DNA of 64,000 nucleotides from an uncultured Eubacteriales bacterium (GCA_900545495.1 UQZJ01000014.1:10482-74481); one strand, 5' to 3'. Numbered from the stretch's first letter, positions 7,287 through 16,587 are shown. Notes: generated by a model from the sequence alone, not told the origin. A program made the numbers and translations.

Positions 7287-7712
7287 ATGGTAAAACGAAA
7301 CACACTGCTGTTGCTGGCGTGCCTTGTGTGGAGCGCGGCGGGCTTCAATATCCTGCGGATCGGCATTCTGGCCTATCCCAACTATCTGAGCGTGTGGAGC
7401 TTTCTGCTGTCCGCACTGGTCTTCGCGGTGTTCCAGCGCATGGTGTTCGGCAAGCTGGTAAAAAAGCACACGGCGCGCATCCGCGCCTACGAGGAGGAGC
7501 GGCATTTCTTCCTCAAGTTCTTTGACGTAAAATCCTTCCTCATCATGGCGGTGATGATGTCCGGCGGCATCTGGCTGCGGTCCAGCGGCCTTGCGCCGGA
7601 GCGCTTCATCGCGGTTTTCTATACCGGCCTTGGCGCCTCGCTGCTGCTGGCGGGCGTGCGGTTCGGCTATCACTTCGGCAAAGCGGCCTCCGCCGCTTCG
7701 GAAAATATTTAA
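7287..7712 (+). CDS. Small integral membrane protein of unknown function
   Basis: 141 residues with four hydrophobic stretches (about 5-27, 36-52, 82-97 and 108-127) separated by a basic loop FGKLVKKHTARIRAYEEERH. ATG at 7287 is preceded by AAAGGAGAGG. I do not recognise a family. It stands alone between a hairpin upstream and a strong bidirectional terminator downstream. A promoter-overlapping palindrome suggests repressor control. Confidence 0.75.
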   Translation: MVKRNTLLLLACLVWSAAGFNILRIGILAYPNYLSVWSFLLSALVFAVFQRMVFGKLVKKHTARIRAYEEERHFFLKFFDVKSFLIMAVMMSGGIWLRSSGLAPERFIAVFYTGLGASLLLAGVRFGYHFGKAASAASENI

Positions 7713-7721
7713 GATTATACA

Positions 7722-7759
7722 AAAACCCTCTCCTGCCCGTCGGGGCAGGAGAGGGTTTT
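7722..7759. terminator. Bidirectional terminator
   Basis: AAAACCCTCTCCTGCCC / GGGCAGGAGAGGGTTTT, 17-bp perfect stem with a 4-nt loop, between convergent genes. Confidence 0.9.
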
Positions 7760-7777
7760 CTATATCGAGGCATGACG

Positions 7778-8476
7778 TCACAGGAAGAATTTCCGGTGCA
7801 GGCTGCGGCGCAGCGGCTTGCAGATGGCGATGACCAGCAGCATGGCGCCCAGCACGGTACACACCGCCAGCGGGTAGAATGACCACAGGAACGTGTCGTG
7901 CAGGTGGAACGTCACATTCAGCAGCCACTCCAGCAGCACGGCAAAGCCGCCGCTGCCCAGCAGTGCGCCGCCGCAGATATACAGGGCGCCGCCGGGGACA
8001 TAGCGCAGCAGCACCACCATCGTGGTGACCAGCACCATGGCTGCACCGGTCACCGGCAGGGCAAAGGTCAGGAACCAGTGTCCGTGGGTGGCGAAGTTGA
8101 TATAGAACAGGTATAGACCGATGACGATGAAGTCGATCGGCACGAAGATCGCCGGATTGGGCCGTTTGAACCACAGGGGCAGCACCACCGCGACATACAG
8201 CACCACCAGACCGCCCACCACATAGCCGGACCACACGATGCCGTTGCCCATCCGCCAGTCGCACAGCACGGAGATCACCGCCGGCAGCACGAACAGCACC
8301 GTCAGCACAAAGAGGACGCCGGCGCGGCTGACCTCATCCACCCGCGGACGGTGGTCGGGGGGATAGGGCGGCTCGCCCTGTCCGCAGGGCAGATCAGGGT
8401 GGAACACCGGCGTTCCGCACAGGGGACAGACCTTTTCGCTGTCAGCCAGCTCCACGCCGCATTTGATACAGTACAT
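7778..8476 (-). CDS. Zinc-ribbon multi-pass membrane protein (DUF6320-like)
   Basis: 232 residues. The N-terminus is a zinc ribbon, MYCIKCGVELADSEKVCPLCG (two CxxC pairs), followed by a Pro-rich linker and about six membrane helices. ATG at 8476 is supported by AAAGGAG. It starts 20 bp after the stop of the hydrolase/acyltransferase fusion gene, so the two are one operon. Zinc-ribbon membrane proteins of this shape occur beside alpha/beta-hydrolase and acyltransferase genes in clostridia (recollection, not checked). Role unknown. Confidence 0.75.
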   Translation of the reverse strand: MYCIKCGVELADSEKVCPLCGTPVFHPDLPCGQGEPPYPPDHRPRVDEVSRAGVLFVLTVLFVLPAVISVLCDWRMGNGIVWSGYVVGGLVVLYVAVVLPLWFKRPNPAIFVPIDFIVIGLYLFYINFATHGHWFLTFALPVTGAAMVLVTTMVVLLRYVPGGALYICGGALLGSGGFAVLLEWLLNVTFHLHDTFLWSFYPLAVCTVLGAMLLVIAICKPLRRSLHRKFFL

Positions 8477-8496
8477 AGTTACGCTCCTTTCCCGCG

Positions 8497-10659
8497 TCAG
8501 CGCTGGTTGCTCTCCACCTTGACGTGGAGACCCAGCTTTCGCAGCACGCGGTAGAAATGCATTTCCAGCTCCGGTTCCCGGATGCTGCGGATGCAGTTGA
8601 TATACATGGTGCCGTTCCACGTCACCACGCCGCAGTCGTGGGGCGCGGCGGCCTGTACGCCGATGATGAAGTCCATCCGGCGGACGTAGGCCGCCATGGC
8701 CTCCGGCAGCTGCACGTTGCCCAGATTGGACAGGCACAGGCAGGATTTCCGCTCGCCCACGGCGTCGAACACCGCCTTCATGGCGATGTTCTTGATGAAC
8801 AGCGGCATGACCCGCAGCACCGGCGAGCGCTCGCTGGCCACATTGGCGGCGAACTTGGCCCGCATGGTGCGGCGGTTGTTCTCAAGACCCATCCGGTGGT
8901 GTACCTCGTCGCACAGCTCCTTGAAGCTGCACTCGCCCATGCGGGGGTCCAGCTCCGGCGTGATGTAGGACGCGAAATTCCGAAGCGTCCGGCTGGGGAA
9001 CAGACCCCGCAGGTTCACCGGCACCAGCACCTTCACCGGCTTGCGCCGCCGGGGATCCCGTACCTTCTCCGCTTGCAGATCCAGAATGGCCTGCATCATG
9101 GCGGCACAGAGCAGCTCCGTCACGGACAGCCCCCGGCTCTTGGCGCAGGCGCGCACCTCCTCGGCGGAGAGCATCATGGTGATGAGGTTTTTGTAGCCGT
9201 CCCGCTCCGGCGTTCCGCTGAGGTGGTAGGCGGTGGACTCCTTCCGGCTTGCCTTCACATCCCCAGCGTAGCGGAGGAAGCTGTCCTCCAACTCCTCCGG
9301 ATCCGGCTCCTCCAGACGGCCCAGCACGCCGTACTCCGCGGGGATGGCCACGCCGTATTTCTGGGTCAGGTACTCCGCCACCAGCGTTTTGAGGAAGATG
9401 AGGCCGCCGGTGCCGTCGGTCAGGGCGTGGAAGAACTCCACAGCGATGCGGTCACGGTACACCAGCACCCGGAAGGCGCAGCGCCGCACCTCCTGAAAGG
9501 GCGCGTGGGCCAGCGGGCAGCTTTTCTCCTCCTGAATGGGGGGCGGCTGGGGGATCTCCTCCAGATAGTACCAGAACACGCCCCGCCGCAGCCGCACGGC
9601 GATGGAGGGGAAGCGCCGCACCGTCACGTCCAGCGCACTGCGCAGAACGGCGACGTCCACCGTCTCCGTCAGCGTGGCGGACAGGCGGAAGAAGTTGTTC
9701 CAGTTGCGGCGCTTGGCGGCGGGGTAGATCTTGGCGGCGTTGTCCAGCCGCATCCACCGGAGGCTCTGGGCGGGGGAAAGGTTCTTGGTGAGGAAGTGGT
9801 CGATGGCCTGAAAATCCTCGGCCATGTTCTCCTCCAGACAGTACAGCACGTAGGCGTGCCAGCGCTCCGGCGCGATGTGCAGCTTGCTGCGGCAGCCGCA
9901 TTGCAGCAGCTTTTCATGGAGCAGCCGGGCGTCGTCCAGCATGATCTCGTCGCCGCCGGCGAACAGCAGAGACGGCGGCAGACCCGTCAGGTCGCCGAAC
10001 AGCGGCGAGCACAGCGGATCGGCGGGATCATCGGTGTAGCACTTGGCGTAGAACTCCAGCAGCGCCTTGGTCATGGAGGGGTCGATATCCTTGTGGGCCT
10101 CGTAGGACGCGCCGGAGCCGGTGAGATCTGTCCACGGCGAGATGCCGATGAGGCCGCAGGGCAGCTCCATGCCCAGCTCCTTCAGCTTCAGGCACAGGGC
10201 GTAGATCAGTCCGCCGCCGGCGCTCTCGCCGCACAGCAGGATCTGCTTAGCGGCGTAGCCCTTTTTCAGCAGGTAGCGGTAGGCCTCCAGCGCATCCTCC
10301 AGCGCGGCGGGGAAGCGGTTCTCCGGCGCCAGACGGTAGGCGGCGCAGAATACCTTGACACCGCACTCCGACGCCAGCGTGGCGGCAAAGCCCTTGGCAT
10401 ACTCCAGACTGCCGCAGGTGTAGCCGCCGCCGTGGAGGTACAGGATGACGCCGGTACGCCGTTGATCCTTGGGCATGACCCACGCCCCCTGAAAGCGCGC
10501 AAAGGGGTGCTCCTTCACCAGCACCTCCCGCTTGTGGAGGGCGGTCATCAGCTCGCCCAGCTTGTCCTGGCCCTTGCGGGTCACCTCCAGCGAGCAGTTG
10601 GCCACAAAGGGCTTGAAGAAATTCAGTTGTGAGCGGACTAATTTTGCCGACAGTTCCAT
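8497..10659 (-). CDS. Fusion: alpha/beta hydrolase (HSL/esterase type) + condensation-like acyltransferase
   Basis: 720 residues in one uninterrupted frame. Residues 1-295 are a hormone-sensitive-lipase-type hydrolase: oxyanion HGGGY (76-80), nucleophile GESAGG (Ser146), acid in GGDE (Asp237), and His268 in ERWHAY. Residues 300-720 form a condensation/alcohol-acyltransferase-like domain with active-site pattern FFHALTDG (His411, Asp415) and a C-terminal MYINCIRS region. The two activities are normally separate proteins; here a short linker joins them. A likely role is esterification/de-esterification of an acyl group on a lipid or small molecule; the substrate cannot be read from sequence. 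First gene of a two-gene operon. Confidence 0.82.
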   Translation of the reverse strand: MELSAKLVRSQLNFFKPFVANCSLEVTRKGQDKLGELMTALHKREVLVKEHPFARFQGAWVMPKDQRRTGVILYLHGGGYTCGSLEYAKGFAATLASECGVKVFCAAYRLAPENRFPAALEDALEAYRYLLKKGYAAKQILLCGESAGGGLIYALCLKLKELGMELPCGLIGISPWTDLTGSGASYEAHKDIDPSMTKALLEFYAKCYTDDPADPLCSPLFGDLTGLPPSLLFAGGDEIMLDDARLLHEKLLQCGCRSKLHIAPERWHAYVLYCLEENMAEDFQAIDHFLTKNLSPAQSLRWMRLDNAAKIYPAAKRRNWNNFFRLSATLTETVDVAVLRSALDVTVRRFPSIAVRLRRGVFWYYLEEIPQPPPIQEEKSCPLAHAPFQEVRRCAFRVLVYRDRIAVEFFHALTDGTGGLIFLKTLVAEYLTQKYGVAIPAEYGVLGRLEEPDPEELEDSFLRYAGDVKASRKESTAYHLSGTPERDGYKNLITMMLSAEEVRACAKSRGLSVTELLCAAMMQAILDLQAEKVRDPRRRKPVKVLVPVNLRGLFPSRTLRNFASYITPELDPRMGECSFKELCDEVHHRMGLENNRRTMRAKFAANVASERSPVLRVMPLFIKNIAMKAVFDAVGERKSCLCLSNLGNVQLPEAMAAYVRRMDFIIGVQAAAPHDCGVVTWNGTMYINCIRSIREPELEMHFYRVLRKLGLHVKVESNQR

Positions 10660-10700
10660 AGGCCGCGTTCCTTTCGTACAAGACTAAACGTTAATATCTT

Positions 10701-10729
10701 ATTATAGCAATTCCGTCAAGTCCTGTAAA
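10701..10729 (-). promoter_or_regulatory. Promoter of the hydrolase/acyltransferase operon
   Basis: Minus strand TTTACA, 17 bp, TATAAT; 41 bp before the start codon. Confidence 0.75.
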
Positions 10730-10732
10730 CAT

Positions 10733-10777
10733 ACAAAAAACAGGCGGGGACGCCGTGCGCCTCCGCCTGTTTTTGTG
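10733..10777 (-). terminator. Terminator after hydA
   Basis: ACAAAAAACAGGCGG ... CCGCCTGTTTTTGT stem directly after the hydA stop; U-rich on the minus strand. Confidence 0.8.
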
Positions 10778-10780
10778 TTT

Positions 10781-12478
10781 TTATGCGTCGTAGTGGACGT
10801 GGAGCAGCTCGTGGCACCGCTCCTCGCCGTACTTGTCCAGCAGGGTGGTGACGATGGGGTTCTTCTCCGCACGCTTGAACAGGGCGGAGGCGTCCGTGTC
10901 ATACAGACCCTGCTTGCGCTTGCGCTTCACGGCGGTGAGACCGTAGGGCTGTCCCGCGCCGCCTACGCAGCCGCCCTGACAGGTCATGACCTCCACCAGA
11001 TGGTAGAACCGCTTGCCCGCCTCGATGTCGGCGATCAGTTCCTTGGCGTGGATGAGGCCGTTGACGATGGCGATGTGCAGCTCCTGCCCGTCAATGGTCA
11101 GGTTCACCTCGCGGATGGCGCCGTCGCCCCGCAGATCGGTGACGGACACGGCGCGGAGGGCGTTCTTGCTCTTGTCGGGTACGCAGTAGCGCACCACCGC
11201 CTCCGCCACACCGCCGGTGACGCCGTAGATGGCTGCCGCGCCGGAGCCGAGGCCGAAGGGCAGGTCGGGGGACTCCAGCTCCATCTCATTGAACTGGATA
11301 CCGGCCTCCCGGATCATGTCCGTCAGCTCACGGGTGGTCAGCACCAGATCCACATCGGGCCGCCCGTCGTGGCAGAACTCAGGCCGCGCCGCCTCCATCT
11401 TCTTGGCGGTGCAGGGCATAATGGCGATCTGATAGGTGGTGCGGCCGTCAGCGGCGTCCTTGGCGGCGTACTTGTCGCGGATGACGGCGGCAAACATCTC
11501 CATGGGGGACTTGCAGGTGGAGATATTCCGCAGGTACTTGGGATCGTTCAGCTCCAGATACTTGACCCATGCGGGGCAGCAGCTGGTGAACATGGGGAAC
11601 GGGCCGCCCACCTTGAGGCGCTGGAGGAACTCCTCCGCCTCGGAGATGGTAGTCATGTCCGCGCCGAAGTTGGTGTCGTATACCTCGTCCGCACCCATGA
11701 TCTTCAGGGCGGGCACCAGCTTGTCGATGATGTTGACGCCGGCGGGGATGCCGAAATCCTCACCCAGCGCCACACGGACGGCGGGGGCGATCTGTACCAC
11801 CACCCGCTTCTGGGGGTCGTGGAGGGCGCGCCACGCCGTACCGATCTGGTCGTTGACGGTGATAGCACCGGTGGTGCAGACGGCGGCGCACTGGCCGCAG
11901 CCCACGCACTTCGTCTCCTCCAGTTTCCGGTCGAAGGCGGGCATGACCTGCAGCTCGCTGCCCCGGAAGGCAAAGTTCAGGATGCCCTGCCCCTGCAGCT
12001 CCTCGCACACACGGACACAGTCGCCGCAGAGAATGCACTTGTTGGGGTCGCGGAACACCGCATAGCTGGTGTTGTCCTTTTCATACTGGGGACGGGTGTT
12101 GGGGAAGCGGATGTGCCGCACGCCGAAGCGCTGCGCCAGCTCCTGCAAGCGGCAGTTGCCGCTCTTGTTGCAGGTGGTGCAGGAGCAGTCATGGGCCGCC
12201 AGCAGCAGCTCCAGGATCATCCGCCGGTGCTTTAGCAGCTTGGCGGTGTTGGTGCGGATCTCCATGCCGTCCCGGGGCTCCATGGAGCAGGAGGCGTCCA
12301 GCTTGCCGGTCTTTACATCCTCCACCATGCACATACGGCAGGCGCCGTGGACAGACAGCTCGGAATAGTAGCAGAAGGTGGGGATGTCGATACCGGCCTT
12401 GCGGATCACCGCCAGCACGTTTTTCTCCCCGTCGAACGGCACCCGCTGGCCGTCAATGATCATAATACCCTTGGCCAT
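10781..12478 (-). CDS. hydA: [FeFe] hydrogenase catalytic subunit HydA (trimeric, NAD-linked type)
   Basis: 565 residues. An N-terminal [2Fe-2S] domain (Cys36, 47, 50, 64), a His-Cys3 [4Fe-4S] site (HDCSCTTCNKSGNC, 96-109), two ferredoxin [4Fe-4S] clusters (CILCGDCVRVC, CVGCGQCAAVC; 148-201), then the H-cluster domain with L1 TSCCPAW (298-304), L2 MPCTAKKME (354-362) and L3 EVMTCQGGCVGGAG (496-509). All H-cluster cysteines are present. With hydB and hydC in the same operon this is the complete trimeric enzyme that couples NADH and reduced ferredoxin oxidation to H2, or the reverse, in the cytoplasm. Start supported by GGAGGA; 3 bp after hydB. Confidence 0.95.
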   Translation of the reverse strand: MAKGIMIIDGQRVPFDGEKNVLAVIRKAGIDIPTFCYYSELSVHGACRMCMVEDVKTGKLDASCSMEPRDGMEIRTNTAKLLKHRRMILELLLAAHDCSCTTCNKSGNCRLQELAQRFGVRHIRFPNTRPQYEKDNTSYAVFRDPNKCILCGDCVRVCEELQGQGILNFAFRGSELQVMPAFDRKLEETKCVGCGQCAAVCTTGAITVNDQIGTAWRALHDPQKRVVVQIAPAVRVALGEDFGIPAGVNIIDKLVPALKIMGADEVYDTNFGADMTTISEAEEFLQRLKVGGPFPMFTSCCPAWVKYLELNDPKYLRNISTCKSPMEMFAAVIRDKYAAKDAADGRTTYQIAIMPCTAKKMEAARPEFCHDGRPDVDLVLTTRELTDMIREAGIQFNEMELESPDLPFGLGSGAAAIYGVTGGVAEAVVRYCVPDKSKNALRAVSVTDLRGDGAIREVNLTIDGQELHIAIVNGLIHAKELIADIEAGKRFYHLVEVMTCQGGCVGGAGQPYGLTAVKRKRKQGLYDTDASALFKRAEKNPIVTTLLDKYGEERCHELLHVHYDA

Positions 12479-12481
12479 GGC

Positions 12482-14374
12482 TTAGTCCTCCTCAATGGCG
12501 TCGATGGCGCCGAACGGGCAGGCACCCCAGCAGGCGCCGCAGTGGATACACTTCTCGTTGTCGATGACGTACGGCATACGCGGCTGGCCGCTGATGGCCT
12601 CCATGGGACAGTTCCGCGCACACTTGCCGCAGCCCTTGCACAGGTCGGCCTTGATCTCCAGACGGCGCTTACGGCCGTTGCAGATGGGACAGTGCTTATC
12701 CACCACATGGCGCAGGTAATCCTGCCGGAAATTCTTCAGTGTACTCATCACCGGCTTGCAGGCCGTCTGGCCAAGGCCGCACAGCGCCGTGTCGGTGATG
12801 GTGTCGGACAGTGCCTCCAGCAGCTCCAGATCCTCCATGCTGCCCTCGTTGGAGATGATGCGCTCCAGCGTCTCCAGCATCCGCTTGGTACCCTCCCGGC
12901 AGGGGGTACACTTGCCGCAGCTCTCGTTGCGGGTGAAATTCATGAAGAACCGCGCCACCTCCACCATGCAGGTGTCCTCGTCCATGACCACCAGACCGCC
13001 GGAGCCGATAATGGCGCCCAGCTTTTTCAGGGAGTCGAAGTCCATGGGTACGTCCAGATGCTCCTCGGTGAGGCAGCCGCCGGAGGGGCCGCCGATCTGC
13101 ACCGCCTTGAACTTCTTGCCGTCGGGGATACCGCCGCCGATGTCGAAGATGACCTCCCGCAGGGTGGTACCCATGGGGACCTCCACCAGACCGGTGTTCA
13201 CCACGTTGCCGGTGAGGGCGAAGGTCTTGGTGCCGGAGCTGGCGTCGGTGCCGATGCCCTTGTACCAGCCGGCGCCCTGCCGGATGATGCCCGGCACGTT
13301 GGCGAATGTCTCCACGTTGTTCAGCACCGTGGGCTTGCCCCACAGACCCTGATCCACCGTGCGGGGCGGCTTGACGCGGGGCATACCCCGCTTGCCCTCG
13401 ATGGAGGCGGTCAGGGCGCTGCCCTCGCCGCAGACGAAGGCACCGGCGCCCCGGTTGATGTGCATATGGAAGCAGAAGCCGCTGCCCATGATGTCGTCGC
13501 CCAGCAGACCGACCTCCGCGGCTTTTTCGATGGCGGTCTGCAGCCGCTTCACCGCCAGCGGATACTCGGCGCGGACGTAGATATAGCCCTCGGTGGCGCC
13601 GGTGGCCACACCGGCGATCATCATGCCCTCCAAAATGGAGTGGGGGTTGCCCTCCATGATGGAGCGGTCCATAAACGCGCCGGGGTCGCCCTCGTCGCCG
13701 TTGCAGACCACATACTTCACGTCGGACACGTTGCGCCGCACGCTCTCCCACTTGCGCCCGGCGGGGAAGCCGCCGCCGCCGCGGCCACGGAGGCCGGAGT
13801 CGGAGATCTCCTTGCAGATAGCCTCCGGCGTCATGGTGAACAGCGCCTTTTCAAAGGCGGAGTAGCCGCCCTTGGCGATGTATTCGTCCAGATCCTCGGC
13901 ATCGCTGGTGCCGCAGCTGGCCAGCACCACGCGGTGCTGCTTTTTATAGAAGGGGATATCCTCCTGCCGGGGGTAGGAGACACCGTCCCGCTGATAGGTC
14001 AGACGCTCGATGATCTCGCCGCGCATCACCGTCTTTTCCACGATCTCGCAGCAGTCCTCCGGCTTGACATGGATGTACATGACGCCCAGCGGCTCGATAT
14101 GTACCAGCGGGCCCATCTCGCAGAAGCCGTGGCAGCCGCTCATCTTGATGTGCAGGCTCTTTTCCTCGCCGCTGTGCTCCGTCAGACCCACATAGACCTG
14201 TAGGCCCCGGCGCTCACACTCCTCCTTCAGCGTTTCGCACACCTTCAGGGAGCCGCCGGCGATACAGCCGGTACCGGCGCAGACCAGCACGTTTACGGCG
14301 TTGCTGCTGCGGCGCAGAGCCTCCTCCGCCGTCTCGCGCATGGCGCGGAAGCCCTCTCTTGTCAGGATGCTCAT
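12482..14374 (-). CDS. hydB: Hydrogenase NADH/FMN subunit HydB (NuoF-like)
   Basis: 630 residues: a thioredoxin-like [2Fe-2S] domain at the N-terminus (VCAGTGCIAGG, MSGCHGFCEMGP), a NuoF-type flavin/NADH module (SGLRGRGGGGFPAGRKWE, GDEGDPGAFMDR), the NuoF [4Fe-4S] motif ESCGKCTPCREGTKRM, and two C-terminal ferredoxin clusters (CKGCGKCARNCP, CIHCGACWGACP). This is the flavin subunit where NADH, ferredoxin and the catalytic subunit exchange electrons. ATG at 14374 has GAGGAGG upstream and overlaps the hydC stop (ATGA). Confidence 0.95.
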   Translation of the reverse strand: MSILTREGFRAMRETAEEALRRSSNAVNVLVCAGTGCIAGGSLKVCETLKEECERRGLQVYVGLTEHSGEEKSLHIKMSGCHGFCEMGPLVHIEPLGVMYIHVKPEDCCEIVEKTVMRGEIIERLTYQRDGVSYPRQEDIPFYKKQHRVVLASCGTSDAEDLDEYIAKGGYSAFEKALFTMTPEAICKEISDSGLRGRGGGGFPAGRKWESVRRNVSDVKYVVCNGDEGDPGAFMDRSIMEGNPHSILEGMMIAGVATGATEGYIYVRAEYPLAVKRLQTAIEKAAEVGLLGDDIMGSGFCFHMHINRGAGAFVCGEGSALTASIEGKRGMPRVKPPRTVDQGLWGKPTVLNNVETFANVPGIIRQGAGWYKGIGTDASSGTKTFALTGNVVNTGLVEVPMGTTLREVIFDIGGGIPDGKKFKAVQIGGPSGGCLTEEHLDVPMDFDSLKKLGAIIGSGGLVVMDEDTCMVEVARFFMNFTRNESCGKCTPCREGTKRMLETLERIISNEGSMEDLELLEALSDTITDTALCGLGQTACKPVMSTLKNFRQDYLRHVVDKHCPICNGRKRRLEIKADLCKGCGKCARNCPMEAISGQPRMPYVIDNEKCIHCGACWGACPFGAIDAIEED

Positions 14375-14850
14375 TGTGCCGCCTCCTCTCCGCGCAGACG
14401 CTCCAGCTCCGCCAGCGCCGTCTCCGGCGACATTTTGGCGTACACCTCGCCGTCGATGGTCATGGCGGGGGCCAGACCGCAGGCGCCCAGACACGCCACC
14501 GTCTCCAGCGTGAACACGCCGTCGGCGGAGGTCTTTTTCTTGCCCTCCAGCCCCAGATACTCGTGGATGGCGTCGTAGATGGGGCCGGACTTCCGGACGT
14601 GACAGGCCGTGCCGTCACAGACCTTGATAATATGCTTTCCCTTGGGCTCCAGCGAGAAGTTCTCGTAGAATGTAGCCACGCTGTACACCCGCGAAACACT
14701 GATGTGCAGCATATCTGCCACCAGCGTCATATTCGCCTCACTGAGATAATTCTCCGCCGCCTGGATATCCTGCAAGATGGCGATGAGCTGCGCGCTGTCG
14801 CAGCCGTGAGCCTGCACGATCCCGGCGGTCCTCTCCTGCTCGGGTCTCAT
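14371..14850 (-). CDS. hydC: Hydrogenase [2Fe-2S] subunit HydC (NuoE-like)
   Basis: 159 residues, the usual size for NuoE/HydC. Helical N-terminus, then a thioredoxin-fold [2Fe-2S] domain with cysteines in VCDGTACHVRKSG and ACLGACGLAPAMTI. First gene of hydC-hydB-hydA, all minus strand with overlaps or 3-bp gaps. Start at 14850 is preceded by GAGGAGG. Confidence 0.93.
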   Translation of the reverse strand: MRPEQERTAGIVQAHGCDSAQLIAILQDIQAAENYLSEANMTLVADMLHISVSRVYSVATFYENFSLEPKGKHIIKVCDGTACHVRKSGPIYDAIHEYLGLEGKKKTSADGVFTLETVACLGACGLAPAMTIDGEVYAKMSPETALAELERLRGEEAAQ

Positions 14851-15115
14851 ATGCTATCCTCCTCGATTTGTCAGTCCTCTCCGGGGACGGTGCCAAAAAT
14901 TCGTTAATTTTATGACACTCTATGATAACTCTAACATAACCGGTCGGTGCTTTCAACCAAAACGGAGAACTTTTTCTCGCCCTGCGAAATTTCTCTGCTT
15001 TGCACACAAAACAGCGGAAAACTTTGACAAAACGGACACTTGACACCGGGAGCGGTGAAAAACACGGGCCGCCGGGGCTCTGCGGCTGAACGGGGTGTCG
15101 GATAAACATATAGAA
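14851..15115 (-). promoter_or_regulatory. Upstream region of hydCBA; no convincing promoter seen
   Basis: 265 bp without a gene. A-T rich around 14897-14940, with TTAGAG-N16-TAAAAT as the best (weak) promoter candidate and an imperfect TTATCA...TCATAA dyad. I do not see a Rex-type operator or a riboswitch. Otherwise nothing recognisable. Confidence 0.3.
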
Positions 15116-15146
15116 AAAAGGCGGTCACAATTTGTGACCGCCTTTT
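15116..15146 (-). terminator. Terminator after the CLC gene
   Basis: AAAAGGCGGTCACAA-T-TTGTGACCGCCTTTT, 15-bp perfect stem, just after the CLC stop; symmetrical, so active either way. Confidence 0.85.
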
Positions 15147-15159
15147 GGATGGATAGACG

Positions 15160-16413
15160 TTATTCTTTCGTACGGACGTTGATGAACTCCGCCCGCAGCT
15201 TGGAGTAGAGGATGGTCTGGCTGCTGTACAGCCCGCAGTAACCGGACAACACATAGCTGATGGCGCAGGCCATGGCAAAGTACAGCATCCCCTCCGCGCC
15301 GAACAGCTCCACGCTCAGGATCACCGAGGCGATGGGGCAGTTCACCGCGCCGCAGAACACGGCTACAAGGCCGATGGCGGCGGTGAAGGCGGGGGGCAGA
15401 CCCAGCAGCGAGCCGACCCAGCAGCCGAAGGTAGCGCCGACGAAGAAGGAGGGCACCACCTCGCCGCCCTTGAAGCCGCAGCCGATGGTGACGGCGGTGA
15501 ACAGCAGCTTCAAGAGCCACGCCCAGCCGTCGGTCTGTCCGCTGAGGGCGCGGGTGATGACATCCATGCCCGCGCCGTTGTAGTCCGTGGTACCCAGCAG
15601 CAGCGTCAGCCCAACGATGACCACGCCGCCCACCACGCCGCGGAGATAGGGGTTCTTCACCAGCCGCGCCGCCAGATGCTCCGTGATGTGGAGCCCCCGG
15701 CAGAACAGGATGCTCACCAGCGCGCACAGGATCGCCAGTACCACCACCAGCAGCATCGTCCATGCGTCCAGCGGCGGCATGGCCACGGTGAAGCGGGTGG
15801 GAGGCACGCCCATCAGCAGGGAGACGAGATAGCCGGTCATGGCGGCGGTGATGCAGGGAATCAGCCCCGCGTAGTACAGCACGCCCACGCTGATGACCTC
15901 CAGCGCGAACACGGTGGCGGTCAGCGGTGTGCCGAACAGGGCAGAGAACACGCCGCTCATGCCGCACAGCGTGGCCAGCGGCAGATCCTTCTCGCCTAAT
16001 TGCAGCAGCTTGCCGGTGCGGTAGCCGATGCCGCCGCCGATCTGCAGGGCGGCGCCCTCACGTCCGGCGCTGCCGCCGCACAGATGGGTGATGACCGTGG
16101 ACACGAAGATCAGCGGCACCAGCAGCAGCGGCACGTCCGAGCCGAAGTGTACCGACTCGATGATGGCATTGGTGCCCTTGCCCTCCAGCCGGCACAGCTT
16201 GTACAGCCCCGCGATGACAAGGCCGCCCACCGGCAGCAGGTACAGCACCCACGGATGAGCCAGCCGCACCTCCGTGGCGTAGTTGACGCCCAGGTGGAAC
16301 AGCGCGCCCACCACGCCGCCGACGCCGCCTACCAGACCGCCGACCACGATCCACTTCAGCAGCGCCGCCGCGTAGAGACCCATGTGGTCTATGTACTTCC
16401 GCACCCGTTCCAT
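15160..16413 (-). CDS. CLC-family anion channel/antiporter
   Basis: 417 residues, about ten hydrophobic segments. Family motif CGGSAGREGAALQIGGG carries the gating glutamate; a second motif GCGFKGGEVVPSFFVGATFG matches the GxFxP region of CLC proteins, and CGAVNCPIASVILSVELFG closes the pore. The short length and GGSAGREG form resemble the fluoride-exporting CLC-F branch, but the TAVQMG residues usual there are replaced, and no fluoride riboswitch is in the leader, so Cl- or F- remains open. ATG at 16413 chosen over an upstream TTG because the -10 of the promoter lies only about 7 bp before that TTG. Confidence 0.85.
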   Translation of the reverse strand: MERVRKYIDHMGLYAAALLKWIVVGGLVGGVGGVVGALFHLGVNYATEVRLAHPWVLYLLPVGGLVIAGLYKLCRLEGKGTNAIIESVHFGSDVPLLLVPLIFVSTVITHLCGGSAGREGAALQIGGGIGYRTGKLLQLGEKDLPLATLCGMSGVFSALFGTPLTATVFALEVISVGVLYYAGLIPCITAAMTGYLVSLLMGVPPTRFTVAMPPLDAWTMLLVVVLAILCALVSILFCRGLHITEHLAARLVKNPYLRGVVGGVVIVGLTLLLGTTDYNGAGMDVITRALSGQTDGWAWLLKLLFTAVTIGCGFKGGEVVPSFFVGATFGCWVGSLLGLPPAFTAAIGLVAVFCGAVNCPIASVILSVELFGAEGMLYFAMACAISYVLSGYCGLYSSQTILYSKLRAEFINVRTKE

Positions 16414-16452
16414 AGCATATATCCGCCTTTTCACAGTTATTTGCAAATCCGC

Positions 16453-16481
16453 ATTGTACCATGTTCCCGTGCGCCTGTCAA
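16453..16481 (-). promoter_or_regulatory. Promoter of the CLC gene
   Basis: Minus strand TTGACA, 17 bp, TACAAT. Confidence 0.8.
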
Positions 16482-16558
16482 ACCGCCGAATCCCGACAAA
16501 CGTTCTTTGTGCGAAACTGAAAATTTTTTAGTTTTCCTGACATAATTTATTTTCCCTG

Positions 16559-16587
16559 TTGATTCCGCTGATGGTTTGCCGTATACT
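16559..16587 (+). promoter_or_regulatory. Promoter of serC-serA
   Basis: TTGATT, 17 bp, TATACT; divergent from the CLC promoter. The transcript leader is about 55 nt and shows no riboswitch. Confidence 0.75.

Noticed and set aside
12347..14203. 618-codon plus-strand frame opposite hydB
   Set aside because: Antisense shadow of a clear HydB gene; same for long plus-strand frames opposite the hydrolase fusion, HydA, the sensor kinase and the peptidases.
14897..14940. Rex operator upstream of hydCBA
   Set aside because: Only an imperfect TTAT...ATAA dyad is present; it does not fit TTGTTAA-type Rex sites.
16414..16452. Fluoride riboswitch before the CLC gene
   Set aside because: The leader is only about 35 nt from the mapped-looking promoter to the start codon, too short for the crcB aptamer.
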